Assembly (NCBI GenBank): GCA_963775935.1
Contig: CAVZKR010000004.1
Location: forward strand, 434,001 to 498,000
Source: JBBIPA01 sp963775935
GTDB lineage: Bacteria > Chloroflexota > Dehalococcoidia > GIF9 > UBA5629
Reading direction: 5' to 3'
Length of the DNA: 64,000 bases
In this document: positions 43,666 through 52,967 of the stretch, one piece after another
How the letters are laid out: each line of letters starts with the position of its first letter
Numbering within the stretch: the stretch's first letter is position 1
The notes under the pieces: generated by a model
Told to the model about the DNA's origin: nothing
What the model saw: the letters and a program-made list of their open reading frames with translations, nothing else
Database searches by the model: none
Position numbers and translations under genes: made by a program

Positions 43666-44019
43666 TTATTCTACCAGCTCAAGCTTCACAGTAGGTGCCC
43701 CGTCACCCGGTCTGGGACCTAATTTCAATAGCCGAGTATAACCTCCAGAGCGCTCCTTATACCTTGGAGCGATTTCGGCGAAAACTTTGTCAATTATATC
43801 TTTATCGGTAATAAAAGCTAAAGCACGACGTCGTGAAGCCAGGGTATTCTCTTTACCCATCGTAATAATCTTTTCGGACAAACCACGAATTTCTCTAGCT
43901 TTAGCTTCGGTAGTTACGATTTTGCCGTGCCTGAATAAATCAGCTACGAGATTCCGGTATAATGCCAAACGGTGACCTACAGGTCTTCCTAGTTTCCGTC
44001 CGGCTATCTGATGCTTCAT
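43666..44019 (-). CDS. rplQ: 50S ribosomal protein L17 (bL17)
   Basis: 117 residues, starting MKHQIAGRKLGRPVGHRLAL and with LVADLFRHGKIVTTEAKARE, then RSGGYTRLLKLGPRPGDGAP. Complete, follows rpoA. Confidence 0.97.
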   Translation of the reverse strand: MKHQIAGRKLGRPVGHRLALYRNLVADLFRHGKIVTTEAKAREIRGLSEKIITMGKENTLASRRRALAFITDKDIIDKVFAEIAPRYKERSGGYTRLLKLGPRPGDGAPTVKLELVE

Positions 44020-44047
44020 TCTTTATCCCCTCCGCAGGTAAACGACG

Positions 44048-45064
44048 CTATTCTTCTTCTTCTGTATCTTTGGATGCCTTCGCCCCACGCGCTTTTTTCT
44101 TCGCCGGCTTCTTTGCCTCGGGAATCTCAGGCAGGTTAAGGGTCTTCAGTACTGTATCTACTTCCTCCTGTGACTTGGCGCCGAATCCTGCAAGCGACGA
44201 TAGGTTTTCGGTGGTTTTCCTCTCCAATAGCTGGCCTAAGGTGGTGATACCACCTCTCCTCAAGCTGTTGTACGTATGGGTGGATAGCTTCAATTGGTCC
44301 AGTGCCATATCATACTGGTCAGGCGGTATCAGCCGCTGCCAGGATAAATCAGCACCTTCCTCGGTCAACGCCTTGGCGAGCTGTCGGAAAGAGGCAACCT
44401 GATCCACGAGAATAGCAGCGCTCTGGCTGACTGCCTCTATCGCCGATATAGTGCTATCAGTCCAAACTTCCAAAATAAGTCGTTCCAGGCCACTGCTTTC
44501 ACCAGTGCCGCTGGGTTCTATTGAATAGTTCACTCGACGAACCGGCGTGAATATAGCGTCTATCGGTATAACACCTATGGGAAGACCATCGCTGGACCTG
44601 GCAGGTAAATAGCCTCTGCCCATTTCTACATTGAGCTCGGCGCTCAATTTAGCTTTGGATGAATTCATAGAAATGAGATGAAGGGCAGGGTTGACGATTT
44701 CGAAATCCGCCGACGGTTTAATAGCCGCAGCAGTAAACTCGCCCTCTCCAGTAATTTCCAGGCTCATTTTTCCAGAGCGCTGAGCGAGGGGACGAATACG
44801 AATCGCCTTTATATTCAACAGGAAGTCAAGAGTGTCTTCCTTTGTATGAGGAATCGTAGAAAACTCATGATGAATTCCGTTGATCTCTACCGAGGTAACA
44901 GCAGCACCGGTAAGGGAGCTTATCAGCACCCGTCGCAAAGCATTGCCTAAGGTAATACCAAAGCCTTTTTCCAATGGTTCAGCAACAAACCGACCATAGG
45001 TCTCATCGCTTTCGATACATTCTACTTTGGGTATAGATAATCCTAATCCAGACAAAGAAAACAC
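44048..45064 (-). CDS. rpoA: RNA polymerase alpha subunit
   Basis: 338 residues. The N-terminal dimerisation domain has GRFVAEPLEKGFGITLGNAL and RRVLISSLTGAAVTSVEI; the C-terminal alpha-CTD has TYNSLRRGGITTLGQLLERK, the helix-hairpin-helix that contacts UP elements and activators. A short Lys/Ala/Glu tail follows (KKPAKKKARGAKASKDTEEE), longer than usual. The start immediately follows rpsD. Confidence 0.97.
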   Translation of the reverse strand: MFSLSGLGLSIPKVECIESDETYGRFVAEPLEKGFGITLGNALRRVLISSLTGAAVTSVEINGIHHEFSTIPHTKEDTLDFLLNIKAIRIRPLAQRSGKMSLEITGEGEFTAAAIKPSADFEIVNPALHLISMNSSKAKLSAELNVEMGRGYLPARSSDGLPIGVIPIDAIFTPVRRVNYSIEPSGTGESSGLERLILEVWTDSTISAIEAVSQSAAILVDQVASFRQLAKALTEEGADLSWQRLIPPDQYDMALDQLKLSTHTYNSLRRGGITTLGQLLERKTTENLSSLAGFGAKSQEEVDTVLKTLNLPEIPEAKKPAKKKARGAKASKDTEEEE

Positions 45065-45700
45065 CTACCTTGAATAATATTCCACGATATCTTTTCCACT
45101 GAACTTGACCTCTACATCCTCACGTTTTGGTAAAGCTAAAACTTTCCCTGCCATTTTCGGGGCATCAAGTTGCAGCCACGCGGGGATAAGTTTATCTTTG
45201 ATTGCTTCAGCCGCCACCTTATAGTACTCGGTTTTCTTACTCCCCTCTCGCCAGAAAATTTCCTCTCCTGGTTTCACCAGAAACGAAGGAATATCGGTCT
45301 TGCGCCCATTTACCAGAATATGCCCATGTCGCACAAGCTGCCTTGCCTGAGCACGAGAGTCGGAAAAGCCTAAACGATACACGATGTTGTCCAGACGCCT
45401 CTCCAACATAGTTACCAGGTTATCTGCGGTAATGCCTGACAGCCTTTCTGCTACCCCAAATGTCTGTCGGAATTGGCGTTCTTGAAGGCCATAGATGTAT
45501 CGAGCCTTCTGCTTCTCGCGTAACTGAATCCCCCGGTCCGACATCTTGGCACGCCTCTTCTTCGCATTACCATGCTGTCCGGGCACGGTATTCCGATGCT
45601 CAAAAGCACACTTGGCAGTGGAACACCTGTCCCCTTTGAGCATTAACTTATCGCCAACACGGCGGCATAATCGACATTTCGCGTCAATATATCGTGCCAT
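45065..45700 (-). CDS. rpsD: 30S ribosomal protein S4 (uS4)
   Basis: 211 residues. N-terminal Cys pattern (AKCRLCRRVGDKLMLKGDRC) indicates the zinc-binding form of S4. The S4 RNA-binding domain is MLERRLDNIVYRLGFSDSRA then ARQLVRHGHILVNGR. S4 often regulates its operon in trans. Confidence 0.96.
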   Translation of the reverse strand: MARYIDAKCRLCRRVGDKLMLKGDRCSTAKCAFEHRNTVPGQHGNAKKRRAKMSDRGIQLREKQKARYIYGLQERQFRQTFGVAERLSGITADNLVTMLERRLDNIVYRLGFSDSRAQARQLVRHGHILVNGRKTDIPSFLVKPGEEIFWREGSKKTEYYKVAAEAIKDKLIPAWLQLDAPKMAGKVLALPKREDVEVKFSGKDIVEYYSR

Positions 45701-45702
45701 TT

Positions 45703-46089
45703 CTATACTCGCCTTCTCTTCTTGGGTCTGCAGCCGTTATGCGGAATAGGAGTTATATCTTTGATCGCAGTCACATTAATACCCGCAGCCTGGATAGAAC
45801 GAATCGCAGCTTCACGACCGCTGCCGGGACCTTTGACATATACCTCTACCTGCCGCAGCCCGACTTCCTTAGCCTTAGTGGCTGCTGCCTGAGCAGCTAA
45901 TTGGGCAGCATAAGGAGTACCTTTTCTCGAGCCCTTAAATCCAGCAGTCCCCGGACTTCCCCAAGCAAGTACATTACCCTTGAGGTCAGTAAAAGTAACT
46001 ATCGTATTATTAAATGTGGATTGAATGAACGCCTTACCTTCAGCAATAAGTTTGCGTTCCTTTTTTCTTGCACGTGCTTTTCCCGGCAT
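45703..46089 (-). CDS. rpsK: 30S ribosomal protein S11 (uS11)
   Basis: 128 residues: AFIQSTFNNTIVTFTDLKGN, then QLAAQAAATKAKEVGLRQVE and ending DITPIPHNGCRPKKRRRV, the conserved S11 tail. Two bases before rpsD. Confidence 0.97.
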   Translation of the reverse strand: MPGKARARKKERKLIAEGKAFIQSTFNNTIVTFTDLKGNVLAWGSPGTAGFKGSRKGTPYAAQLAAQAAATKAKEVGLRQVEVYVKGPGSGREAAIRSIQAAGINVTAIKDITPIPHNGCRPKKRRRV

Positions 46090-46105
46090 ATTTCTTTATG
46101 CTCCT

Positions 46106-46495
46106 TTACTTCTTAGCCACGCCACGCTTCTGACCGCGTCCTGCCACAGTCTTTCTCAAACCACGCTTGGTTCTCGCATTAGTGCGTGTCCGCTGTCCGC
46201 GAACGGGCAAACTGCGGCGATGCCGTAATCCTCGATAGCAGCCAATTTCAACCAGCCGCTTGATATTGAGGCTCACTTCTTTGCGAAGCTCACCTTCGAC
46301 CTTGTGTTTTTTATCAATAGCCTCGCGAATACGGCTCACTTCAGCCTCGGTTAAATCCTTCACCTTCGTATTGGGATCCACCCCGCTTGCAGACAAAATC
46401 AAGCGGCCGTTCGCAGGTCCAATGCCGTAGATATATCGCAAAGCGATCTCTACTCGCTTTTCTTTATGAAGGTCTACACCAGCAATACGTGCCAT
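46106..46495 (-). CDS. rpsM: 30S ribosomal protein S13 (uS13)
   Basis: 129 residues, starting MARIAGVDLHKEKRVEIALR and containing YRGLRHRRSLPVRGQRTRTN and the basic tail. Follows rpmJ as expected. Confidence 0.97.
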   Translation of the reverse strand: MARIAGVDLHKEKRVEIALRYIYGIGPANGRLILSASGVDPNTKVKDLTEAEVSRIREAIDKKHKVEGELRKEVSLNIKRLVEIGCYRGLRHRRSLPVRGQRTRTNARTKRGLRKTVAGRGQKRGVAKK

Positions 46496-46513
46496 CTTTT
46501 ATTTACTCCGTTA

Positions 46514-46627
46514 TTATCCTTGTCGCTGCTTATGCTTGGGATTCTGACAGATGACCCGAAGGACTCGGCGTCTCTTTACTATCTTGCACTTTTCACAACG
46601 ACGTTTTACAGATGCTCGAACTTTCAT
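46514..46627 (-). CDS. rpmJ: 50S ribosomal protein L36 (bL36)
   Basis: 37 residues: MKVRASVKRRCEKCKIVKRR, then RVLRVICQNPKHKQRQG. The zinc ligands CxxC, C and H are all present, so it is the zinc-binding form. Too short for a simple open-frame scan but in the canonical place between infA and rpsM. Confidence 0.95.
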   Translation of the reverse strand: MKVRASVKRRCEKCKIVKRRRVLRVICQNPKHKQRQG

Positions 46628-46690
46628 TTTTTTCCAAACCTTATTTCAAAAATGCCACTTATGATAAACTTTTCTGACTTTTATGTCAAT

Positions 46691-46909
46691 TTACTTCAGC
46701 CTATAGGTAATTCGCCCTCTCGTCAAATCGTATGGCGAAAGTTCCACCAGTACTTTGTCAGCAGGAAGAATCCTGATATAGTTTTTCCTCATTTTACCTG
46801 AAATATGCGCCAGCACTTTATGTCCATTCGCTAATTGCACCCGGAATGTAGCGTTGGGTAGACATTCAAGAACTACACCCTCAACTTCTATCGTTTCCTT
46901 CTTAGACAT
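46691..46909 (-). CDS. infA: Translation initiation factor IF-1
   Basis: 72 residues, an OB-fold: EGVVLECLPNATFRVQLANG, HKVLAHISGKMRKNYIRILP and SPYDLTRGRITYRLK. Binds the ribosomal A site during initiation. Between map and rpmJ. Confidence 0.97.
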   Translation of the reverse strand: MSKKETIEVEGVVLECLPNATFRVQLANGHKVLAHISGKMRKNYIRILPADKVLVELSPYDLTRGRITYRLK

Positions 46910-46918
46910 GTTATCTTA

Positions 46919-47665
46919 TTATAATACAGTAAGTACCTCGGGTTCAGCATTACCAATAGCAATCGTATGTTCAAAGTGTGCTGAAAGACTATTGTCCGCC
47001 GTGCGTACTGTCCATCTGTTATCATCCAGACGCGTCCGCCAGTCCCCGGTAGTTACCATCGGCTCCAAAGCCAAAGTCACCCCTTCCTTTAATACCTGAC
47101 CATTGCCAGGTAAACCGAAATTGGGTACCTGCGGATCCTCATGCAGGTCCCTTCCAATGCCATGCCCACAATATTCTCTAACTACCGAAAACCCCCTTGT
47201 TTCCACGTATGTTTGAATAGCTGCGGACACATCCCCAAGATAAACTCCACAATGCGCTGTTTTAATTCCTACCATCAAAGCAGCCTCAGTAACATCCAGC
47301 AACTCTTGCGCCTTGGAATTGAGCTTGCCAACTCCTACGGTGACTGCTGCATCACTGTGAAAGCCGTCAACATATGCTCCAAAATCTAGCGATACTATAT
47401 CTCCTTCCTCAATCACCCTTTCTCCGGGAATGCCATGAACCACCTCATCATTTATGGATACGCAAAGGCTTGCCGGATAACCTCGGTAGCCTTTGAAAGA
47501 AGCTTTCGCGCCCCGTTTTTTTAGCTCATCGACAGCTACTGCATCGAGTTGCTTTGTCTTAACTCCTGGTTTCACCTCTTTTTTCAGTCTATCTAAAACA
47601 GCCGCTACAATTCTTCCCGACTTACGCATAATTGTTACTTCTTCAGCAGATTTGATAACCGTCAT
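46919..47665 (-). CDS. map: Methionine aminopeptidase, type I
   Basis: 248 residues. Removes the initiator Met. Metal ligands visible in SLDFGAYVDGFHSDAAVTVG (two Asp), YCGHGIGRDLHEDPQVPNFG (His) and TLALEPMVTTG, and the last Glu in SAHFEHTIAIG. Lies between adk and infA. Confidence 0.96.
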   Translation of the reverse strand: MTVIKSAEEVTIMRKSGRIVAAVLDRLKKEVKPGVKTKQLDAVAVDELKKRGAKASFKGYRGYPASLCVSINDEVVHGIPGERVIEEGDIVSLDFGAYVDGFHSDAAVTVGVGKLNSKAQELLDVTEAALMVGIKTAHCGVYLGDVSAAIQTYVETRGFSVVREYCGHGIGRDLHEDPQVPNFGLPGNGQVLKEGVTLALEPMVTTGDWRTRLDDNRWTVRTADNSLSAHFEHTIAIGNAEPEVLTVL

Positions 47666-47675
47666 GTGGCTTCCC

Positions 47676-48323
47676 TTACTTCTTCCCCACAGCTTTCATT
47701 ACCGACTTGGTCACTTCCTCGATGCCCACCTGCCCATCTACCCGTATCAACCTGCCATTCGCTTTATAATAATCAAGTAAAGGAGTAGTTTGAGTAAAAT
47801 AAACTTTAAGCCGCTCCCTTATCGTTTTTTCATTATCATCGGCACGCTGATATAGCTCTCCGCCGCATTTATCGCATTTGCCAGCGACCTTCGGCGGCAA
47901 CGCAATCTCGTGATAAACCGCCTGACATTGGCGACATGTCCAGCGTCCACCAAGCCGTTTTAACAGATCCTCGCTAGGCACTTCTATATAGACAGCTTTA
48001 TCTATCGTTTTATTGCGCTCAACCATGGTCCGGTCAAGTGCTCTCGCCTGCTCCAGCGTCCGAGGGAACCCATCGAAAATACAACCTGATTTACAATCAG
48101 GCTCGTTAAGCCGCCCAGAAATCATCCGAATGGTCACTTCATCGGGAACAAGCTCGCCTTTCTCCATGTAAGATTTCGCTAGTTTACCGAGCTCAGTCCC
48201 CTCACTTAGCGCCTTTCGGAACAGGTCACCCGAGGCAATATGCGCCAGTCCCAATTTCTGAGAAACGATAGCTGCCTGGGTTCCTTTGCCCGCTCCCGGA
48301 GCACCGAGAAAAACTAAAAACAT
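47676..48323 (-). CDS. adk: Adenylate kinase (zinc-binding LID form)
   Basis: 215 residues. P-loop FLGAPGAGKGTQAAIVSQKL, AMP site GDLFRKALSEGTELG, FDGFPRTLEQARALD, and a LID with four Cys (WTCRQCQAVYH and KCDKCGGELYQ), the structural zinc type. Converts ATP + AMP to 2 ADP. Eleven bases or fewer to both neighbours. Confidence 0.97.
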   Translation of the reverse strand: MFLVFLGAPGAGKGTQAAIVSQKLGLAHIASGDLFRKALSEGTELGKLAKSYMEKGELVPDEVTIRMISGRLNEPDCKSGCIFDGFPRTLEQARALDRTMVERNKTIDKAVYIEVPSEDLLKRLGGRWTCRQCQAVYHEIALPPKVAGKCDKCGGELYQRADDNEKTIRERLKVYFTQTTPLLDYYKANGRLIRVDGQVGIEEVTKSVMKAVGKK

Positions 48324-48326
48324 ATT

Positions 48327-49637
48327 TTACTTCAAAAATCCTTCATAACGGCGCATGGTTAATTGCGCCTCAATTTGTTTCATAGTGTCAAGAGCAACAC
48401 CAACGACAATAAGAATGCCCGTACTGGACAATGTCAATACCGCGACATCGGTTAACTGCCTGACCATGAAGGGCATGACCGCCACGAGGGCAAGAAAGAT
48501 CGCGCCACCCCAGGTAATGTTGTTAATAACCTTACTTAGATATTCAGTGGTCGGTTTTCCGGGTCGAACGCCCGGTATAAAGCCACCCTGACGCTGCAAT
48601 GTCTGTGCTAAGTTCATTTGTTCAAATACCACCATGGTATAGAAAAAGGTAAAGGCAAGTACCAGCAAGAAATAAATTATCCAGTAAAACAAACCTATAG
48701 GTAAACCTGTATTAGGACTAAACCATTGCACAATGATATTGGCAAAATTCGGTTCCTGATTATTGACGAAGTAACTGGCTATGGTTGCTGGGAAAATCAT
48801 CAATGACATAGCAAATATCAATGGTATCATTCCAGCCGTATTAACTCGCAGAGGAACATACGTTGAACCCGCTTGCCGATACATACGGGCACCGCGGAAA
48901 GCGGTCTTGGCATACTGGACAGGAATACGCCGATGTCCTTCAGCAAATATAACAATTAATATGATAAGAGCGAGAGCCAATACAATAAATACAATAAGCC
49001 CAATAAAGCTCTCCTTAGCTATATATCCCCGCCCAATCATCTGTGGCAAACCAGCCACAATACCGCCGAAGATGATGATCGATACGCCGTTGCCGATACC
49101 TCGCTCAGTAATCAATTCACCCAGCCATACCAGCAACATTGTTCCAGCACACATCGATATCACCATAGCAAATGTCGATAGGACATCAGTAGCACCGATA
49201 ACACCCTGGCTGCGCAGCAACGCCAGTTGTGCATATCCCTGGAGAGCTGCCAGCGGGACAGTAAGCCAGTGAGTATATTGATTAATGCGATGCCTACCAA
49301 TGTCTCCTTCTTGAGATAATGCTCGAAGGCTGGGGATTACCGGGACTAGTAGTTGCATAATGATAGAAGAAGTGATGTAGGGATAAACTCCCATAGCAGC
49401 CACGCTGAAATTCCTCATCGCACCGCCACTGAACATATCAAGCATGCCCAGTAATTGATTCTTATCAAAGAGATCTCTCAGAGCAGCAATGTCAACTCCA
49501 GGTAAAGGTACATGAGCAATAAAACGAAAAACCACCAATATCCCTAGGGTGAAAAGAAGCTTTCTTCTCAGATCAGGCAGAGAAAAGGCATCAATTAAGG
49601 CTTGAATCAAGCGTGGTCTGGATTCTCTTTGAGGCAC
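48327..49637 (-). CDS. secY: Preprotein translocase subunit SecY
   Basis: 436 residues with ten transmembrane helices; the pore subunit of the Sec channel. Conserved pieces: FRFIAHVPLPGVDIAAL, GVYPYITSSIIMQLL, RGIGNGVSIIIFGGIVAGLP, and PGVRPGKPTTEYLSKVINN, the cytoplasmic C5 loop contacting the ribosome/SecA. Between rplO and adk in the spc order. Confidence 0.97.
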   Translation of the reverse strand: MPQRESRPRLIQALIDAFSLPDLRRKLLFTLGILVVFRFIAHVPLPGVDIAALRDLFDKNQLLGMLDMFSGGAMRNFSVAAMGVYPYITSSIIMQLLVPVIPSLRALSQEGDIGRHRINQYTHWLTVPLAALQGYAQLALLRSQGVIGATDVLSTFAMVISMCAGTMLLVWLGELITERGIGNGVSIIIFGGIVAGLPQMIGRGYIAKESFIGLIVFIVLALALIILIVIFAEGHRRIPVQYAKTAFRGARMYRQAGSTYVPLRVNTAGMIPLIFAMSLMIFPATIASYFVNNQEPNFANIIVQWFSPNTGLPIGLFYWIIYFLLVLAFTFFYTMVVFEQMNLAQTLQRQGGFIPGVRPGKPTTEYLSKVINNITWGGAIFLALVAVMPFMVRQLTDVAVLTLSSTGILIVVGVALDTMKQIEAQLTMRRYEGFLK

Positions 49638-49639
49638 TG

Positions 49640-50104
49640 CTAAATCCCCTCAACCCTCCCACCAGCAGCCTCGATTTTCGTCTTAGCCGCGGAGGAAAAT
49701 TTATTTGCTTTGACCACAAGCGGGCGATCAATTTCACCATCACCCAGTATCTTCACAGCCTTCTGTGAAGATTTAATGAGTCCAGTTTCAATCAACTTTT
49801 GTGGCGTTATTTCAGTATTGGCCTCAAATACATTCAGCTTACCCACATTGACAACAGTGTAGTCAGTCTTGAAGGGATTAAAGAAGCCCCTTTTCCGAGG
49901 CAAACGTCTCACAAGAGGCAATTGTCCACCTTCAAAACTAAGGCGAGTGCCACCTCCAGCACGAGATTTCTGCCCCTTCAAACCTCGCCCTGAGTAAGTC
50001 CCGTGTCCACTGCCATCACCACGACCTACGCGCTTCTTGCTATGCTTAGCACCGGCTGCAGGCTTCAAGTTATGTTGTCCTATGACTAAACTATTCTTTT
50101 CCAT
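49640..50104 (-). CDS. rplO: 50S ribosomal protein L15 (uL15)
   Basis: 154 residues: KKRVGRGDGSGHGTYSGRGL, then KGQKSRAGGGTRLSFEGGQL and PLVRRLPRKRGFFNPFKTDY. Overlaps the end of rpmD by 14 bases and ends 2 bases before secY. Confidence 0.96.
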   Translation of the reverse strand: MEKNSLVIGQHNLKPAAGAKHSKKRVGRGDGSGHGTYSGRGLKGQKSRAGGGTRLSFEGGQLPLVRRLPRKRGFFNPFKTDYTVVNVGKLNVFEANTEITPQKLIETGLIKSSQKAVKILGDGEIDRPLVVKANKFSSAAKTKIEAAGGRVEGI

Positions 50105-50285
50105 CGTTGACCACTTCAGATTTTACTAAATGATTTACCTTCACCAACATACCCCGTATGCTAGCTGTGTCCTCATGTTCTAGCACTTGATTAAGCCTTC
50201 GGAAACCGAGAGCTTTCAATGTTAGTCGTTGAGTCTGAGGATGGCCGATACCGCTCTTGACCCACGTAATCCGCAATTTAGCCAC
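50091..50285 (-). CDS. rpmD: 50S ribosomal protein L30 (uL30)
   Basis: 64 residues from a GTG at 50285 (MAKLRITWVKSGIGHPQTQR, then TLKALGFRRLNQVLEHED). Another GTG at 50291 is in frame. The start sits inside the end of rpsE, so the genes are coupled; longer readings would run well into rpsE. Confidence 0.9.
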   Translation of the reverse strand: MAKLRITWVKSGIGHPQTQRLTLKALGFRRLNQVLEHEDTASIRGMLVKVNHLVKSEVVNDGKE

Positions 50286-50820
50286 CTGCACCAACCCCCT
50301 TGCTCTCAATACCAGCCTTGCGTTTCGCTACGACTTCTTTCGGCTCACGGAGACACGCTAAAGCTAACAACGTCGCTCTCACCACATTGATGGCATTGGC
50401 TGCACCCAATGATTTCGTGAGCACATCATTAACACCAATTGCTTCGAGTACCGCTCGCACACCACCACCAGCGATAACACCAACTCCAGGTGACGCTGGT
50501 TTGAGCAGAACTTTAGCAGACCCAGATTTAGCCGTTATCTCATGGGGTATTGTATTACTGGTTAATCTCACTTCGATTAGGTTCTTCCTGGCTACAACGC
50601 CAGCTTTGTGAATAGCTTCTGGCACCTCTCTTGCCTTGCCCAATCCCATTCCTGCGTGACCCTTACCATCGCCAACCACCACTAACGCCCTGAAATGAAG
50701 CTGTTTACCTCCTTTGACCACTTTGGTTACACGGTCAAGAGATACTAGTTTCTCACTCAGGTCTAATTCGCTAGCGTCGATTTTAGATTTTGTCCCTATT
50801 ACTCTAGTAACCGCTTTCAT
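50278..50820 (-). CDS. rpsE: 30S ribosomal protein S5 (uS5)
   Basis: 180 residues: LVSLDRVTKVVKGGKQLHFR, then ALVVVGDGKGHAGMGLGKAR and GSAKVLLKPASPGVGVIAGG. Complete S5 N- and C-domains. Confidence 0.97.
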   Translation of the reverse strand: MKAVTRVIGTKSKIDASELDLSEKLVSLDRVTKVVKGGKQLHFRALVVVGDGKGHAGMGLGKAREVPEAIHKAGVVARKNLIEVRLTSNTIPHEITAKSGSAKVLLKPASPGVGVIAGGGVRAVLEAIGVNDVLTKSLGAANAINVVRATLLALACLREPKEVVAKRKAGIESKGVGAGG

Positions 50821-50829
50821 AATCTAACC

Positions 50830-51195
50830 TCAAAACTCAAGTCCAGCTTTCCGCGCAGCCTCAGCCAGCGCTTTTACACGACCATGATACTGATATCCAC
50901 CCCGGTCGAAAACCACTTTTTTAATGCCTTTACTTAAAGCACGCTGTGCCGCCAGAGAACCTACTATTTCAGCGCTTTCTCTCTTCTTTTTCTCTGCAAC
51001 CTTGTCCTTCACTTCTGAGTCCAAATCACTGGCTGAAATTAGCGTCTGTCCAGCGGTATCATCAATCACTTGGGCATAAATATGACTCAAACTTCGAAAC
51101 ACACAAAACCTGGGCCTTGCTGTTGTGCCACTCAGCTTTTTTCTCACTCTGGCATGCCGTCGTTGTCTCGCTAAACGAGAAGTTATATTAGCCAT
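50830..51195 (-). CDS. rplR: 50S ribosomal protein L18 (uL18)
   Basis: 121 residues: RQRRHARVRKKLSGTTARPR, then FCVFRSLSHIYAQVIDDTAG and VVFDRGGYQYHGRVKALAEA. Binds 5S rRNA. Confidence 0.97.
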   Translation of the reverse strand: MANITSRLARQRRHARVRKKLSGTTARPRFCVFRSLSHIYAQVIDDTAGQTLISASDLDSEVKDKVAEKKKRESAEIVGSLAAQRALSKGIKKVVFDRGGYQYHGRVKALAEAARKAGLEF

Positions 51196-51216
51196 GACTA
51201 TATTTAATCTCCATAT

Positions 51217-51768
51217 TTACTTCTTAAATGCTGCTTTACCCGCTTTGCCCGGCTTCAACCGGATTTTCTCGCCACTATACTTAACTCCCTTACCCTTATA
51301 GGCATCTGTAGGCCGGAGGGCACGAATCCTGGCTGCAGTCTGTCCCACCAACTCTTTATCTATACCACTTACAATGATTTTATTCGTTCCATCCACAGCA
51401 AGATTAATACCAGGGGGACCAGCAAACACAACAGGATGGCAGTAGCCAATTTGCAATGTTATACCACCATCGCTTTTTTGAACTCTATAGCCAACGCCAC
51501 TAAGCTCCAGAACTTTCTCAAAACCTTTGGTAACCCCTTCAACCATATTCGCAATAAGAGTTCGAGTCAATCCGTGTAAAGCGCGATGGAAACCATCATC
51601 GCTAGGTCTGGCTACCAGTAGTTTTCCTTCTTCCGATTTGACAGAAATATCGGGGTGAATGGAACGGGACAGTTTTCCTTTGCTTCCTTCCACAGCTATG
51701 GTATTTCCTTCTATTTTAATTTTGACACCTGACGGTATCTCTATGGGAAGTAATCCTACTCGTGACAC
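51217..51768 (-). CDS. rplF: 50S ribosomal protein L6 (uL6)
   Basis: 183 residues: MSRVGLLPIEIPSGVKIKIE, LHGLTRTLIANMVEGVTKGF and the C-terminal ALRPTDAYKGKGVKYSGEKI. Both L6 domains present. Confidence 0.97.
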   Translation of the reverse strand: MSRVGLLPIEIPSGVKIKIEGNTIAVEGSKGKLSRSIHPDISVKSEEGKLLVARPSDDGFHRALHGLTRTLIANMVEGVTKGFEKVLELSGVGYRVQKSDGGITLQIGYCHPVVFAGPPGINLAVDGTNKIIVSGIDKELVGQTAARIRALRPTDAYKGKGVKYSGEKIRLKPGKAGKAAFKK

Positions 51769-51792
51769 TCGTTCAACCTCTTAAAATATAAT

Positions 51793-52185
51793 TTACCAAA
51801 CATAGCACACTACTTCACCGCCGATATTCTGACGATGCGCATCATGTCCCAGCATCAACCCTTTTGACGTTGACAAAATGGTGATACCAAGCCCTCCATA
51901 CACACGAGGGATTTCCCCACGTCCCACATACACACGCAGGCCAGGTTTGCTCACTCTCTCCAGGCCTAAAATAACTGGCTGGTTATCAACATACTTCAGC
52001 ACAATTTTTATCACCCGATGAGAACCATCTTTGAGCACTGAGTAATCCGTAATAAAACCTTCGTCCTTAAGAATTTTAGCAACAGAAACCTTGGTTTTCG
52101 AAAGTGGCATCTGCACACTATCATGGCGCGCCAAAATGGCATTGCGTATTCTCGTTAACATATCAGCAATCGAATCAGTCACCAT
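51793..52185 (-). CDS. rpsH: 30S ribosomal protein S8 (uS8)
   Basis: 130 residues from ATG 52185 (MVTDSIADMLTRIRNAILAR), preceded by GGAGAGAT; a longer reading from 52209 adds eight residues not usual for S8. C-terminal STSKGLMLGHDAHRQNIGGE fits. S8 is the usual autoregulator of spc operons. Confidence 0.96.
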   Translation of the reverse strand: MVTDSIADMLTRIRNAILARHDSVQMPLSKTKVSVAKILKDEGFITDYSVLKDGSHRVIKIVLKYVDNQPVILGLERVSKPGLRVYVGRGEIPRVYGGLGITILSTSKGLMLGHDAHRQNIGGEVVCYVW

Positions 52186-52209
52186 TACAGTATCTCTCCA
52201 CTCTTTCAA

Positions 52210-52395
52210 TTACCAACTGGATTTCCTCACCCCTGGAATCGAACCATTTAACGCCAGCTTTCGAAAACAAATACGGCACAAACCGAATTTGCGGATATAC
52301 GCACGTGGTCTACCGCATAACTTACACCGGTTATGTTGCTGCACCCTATATTTAGGAATGCGTTGCGACTTTAATATTTTACATAGTTTTGCCAT
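52210..52395 (-). CDS. rpsN: 30S ribosomal protein S14, zinc-binding type (uS14)
   Basis: 61 residues with two CxxC pairs (RCKLCGR and LCRICFR), the short C+ form of S14. The symbol rpsZ is used for this form by some. Sits between rplE and rpsH. Confidence 0.96.
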   Translation of the reverse strand: MAKLCKILKSQRIPKYRVQQHNRCKLCGRPRAYIRKFGLCRICFRKLALNGSIPGVRKSSW

Positions 52396-52409
52396 GTGTT
52401 ACTCCAACC

Positions 52410-52952
52410 TCAATTCTTCCGGAAAGGCATTCCTAAGGACCGCAACAACTCTCTGCCTTCCTCATCAGTCTTTGCAGTCGTTACAATAACGATTTCAAGC
52501 CCTCTCAGCTTCTCCACCTTGTCATACTCAATCTCTGGGAATACTATCTGCTCACGCATACCCAGCGAGTAATTGCCCTGACCATCGAAAGAATCTGGTG
52601 ATATGCCCTGAAAATCACGGATACGAGGCAATACAATACTCACCAACTTATCAAAAAACTCATACATTCGCTGACCACGCAGCGTGACCATAATACCTAT
52701 AGGTAATCCTGGTCTTAGTTTAAATGCAGCAATCGCTTTCTTTGACCGGGTTACTACTGGATGCTGTCCGGCAATAGTAGTTAAGTCTTTTTCTGCAGAT
52801 TCCATGGCTTTGGGATTCGTTATCGCTTCTCCCAAACCAATGTTCAATACAACTTTACTCAGCTTGGGTACCTGCATCACATTCTTGTACCCGAACTTGG
52901 TCTTAAGTTCCGGTACAATCTTCTTTAAATAATGTTCCTTCAATCTCGACAT
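52410..52952 (-). CDS. rplE: 50S ribosomal protein L5 (uL5)
   Basis: 180 residues: KFGYKNVMQVPKLSKVVLNI, then GQHPVVTRSKKAIAAFKLRP and VVTTAKTDEEGRELLRSLGM. Binds 5S rRNA and helix 84. Confidence 0.97.
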   Translation of the reverse strand: MSRLKEHYLKKIVPELKTKFGYKNVMQVPKLSKVVLNIGLGEAITNPKAMESAEKDLTTIAGQHPVVTRSKKAIAAFKLRPGLPIGIMVTLRGQRMYEFFDKLVSIVLPRIRDFQGISPDSFDGQGNYSLGMREQIVFPEIEYDKVEKLRGLEIVIVTTAKTDEEGRELLRSLGMPFRKN

Positions 52953-52967
52953 TTCGTCAAATACACC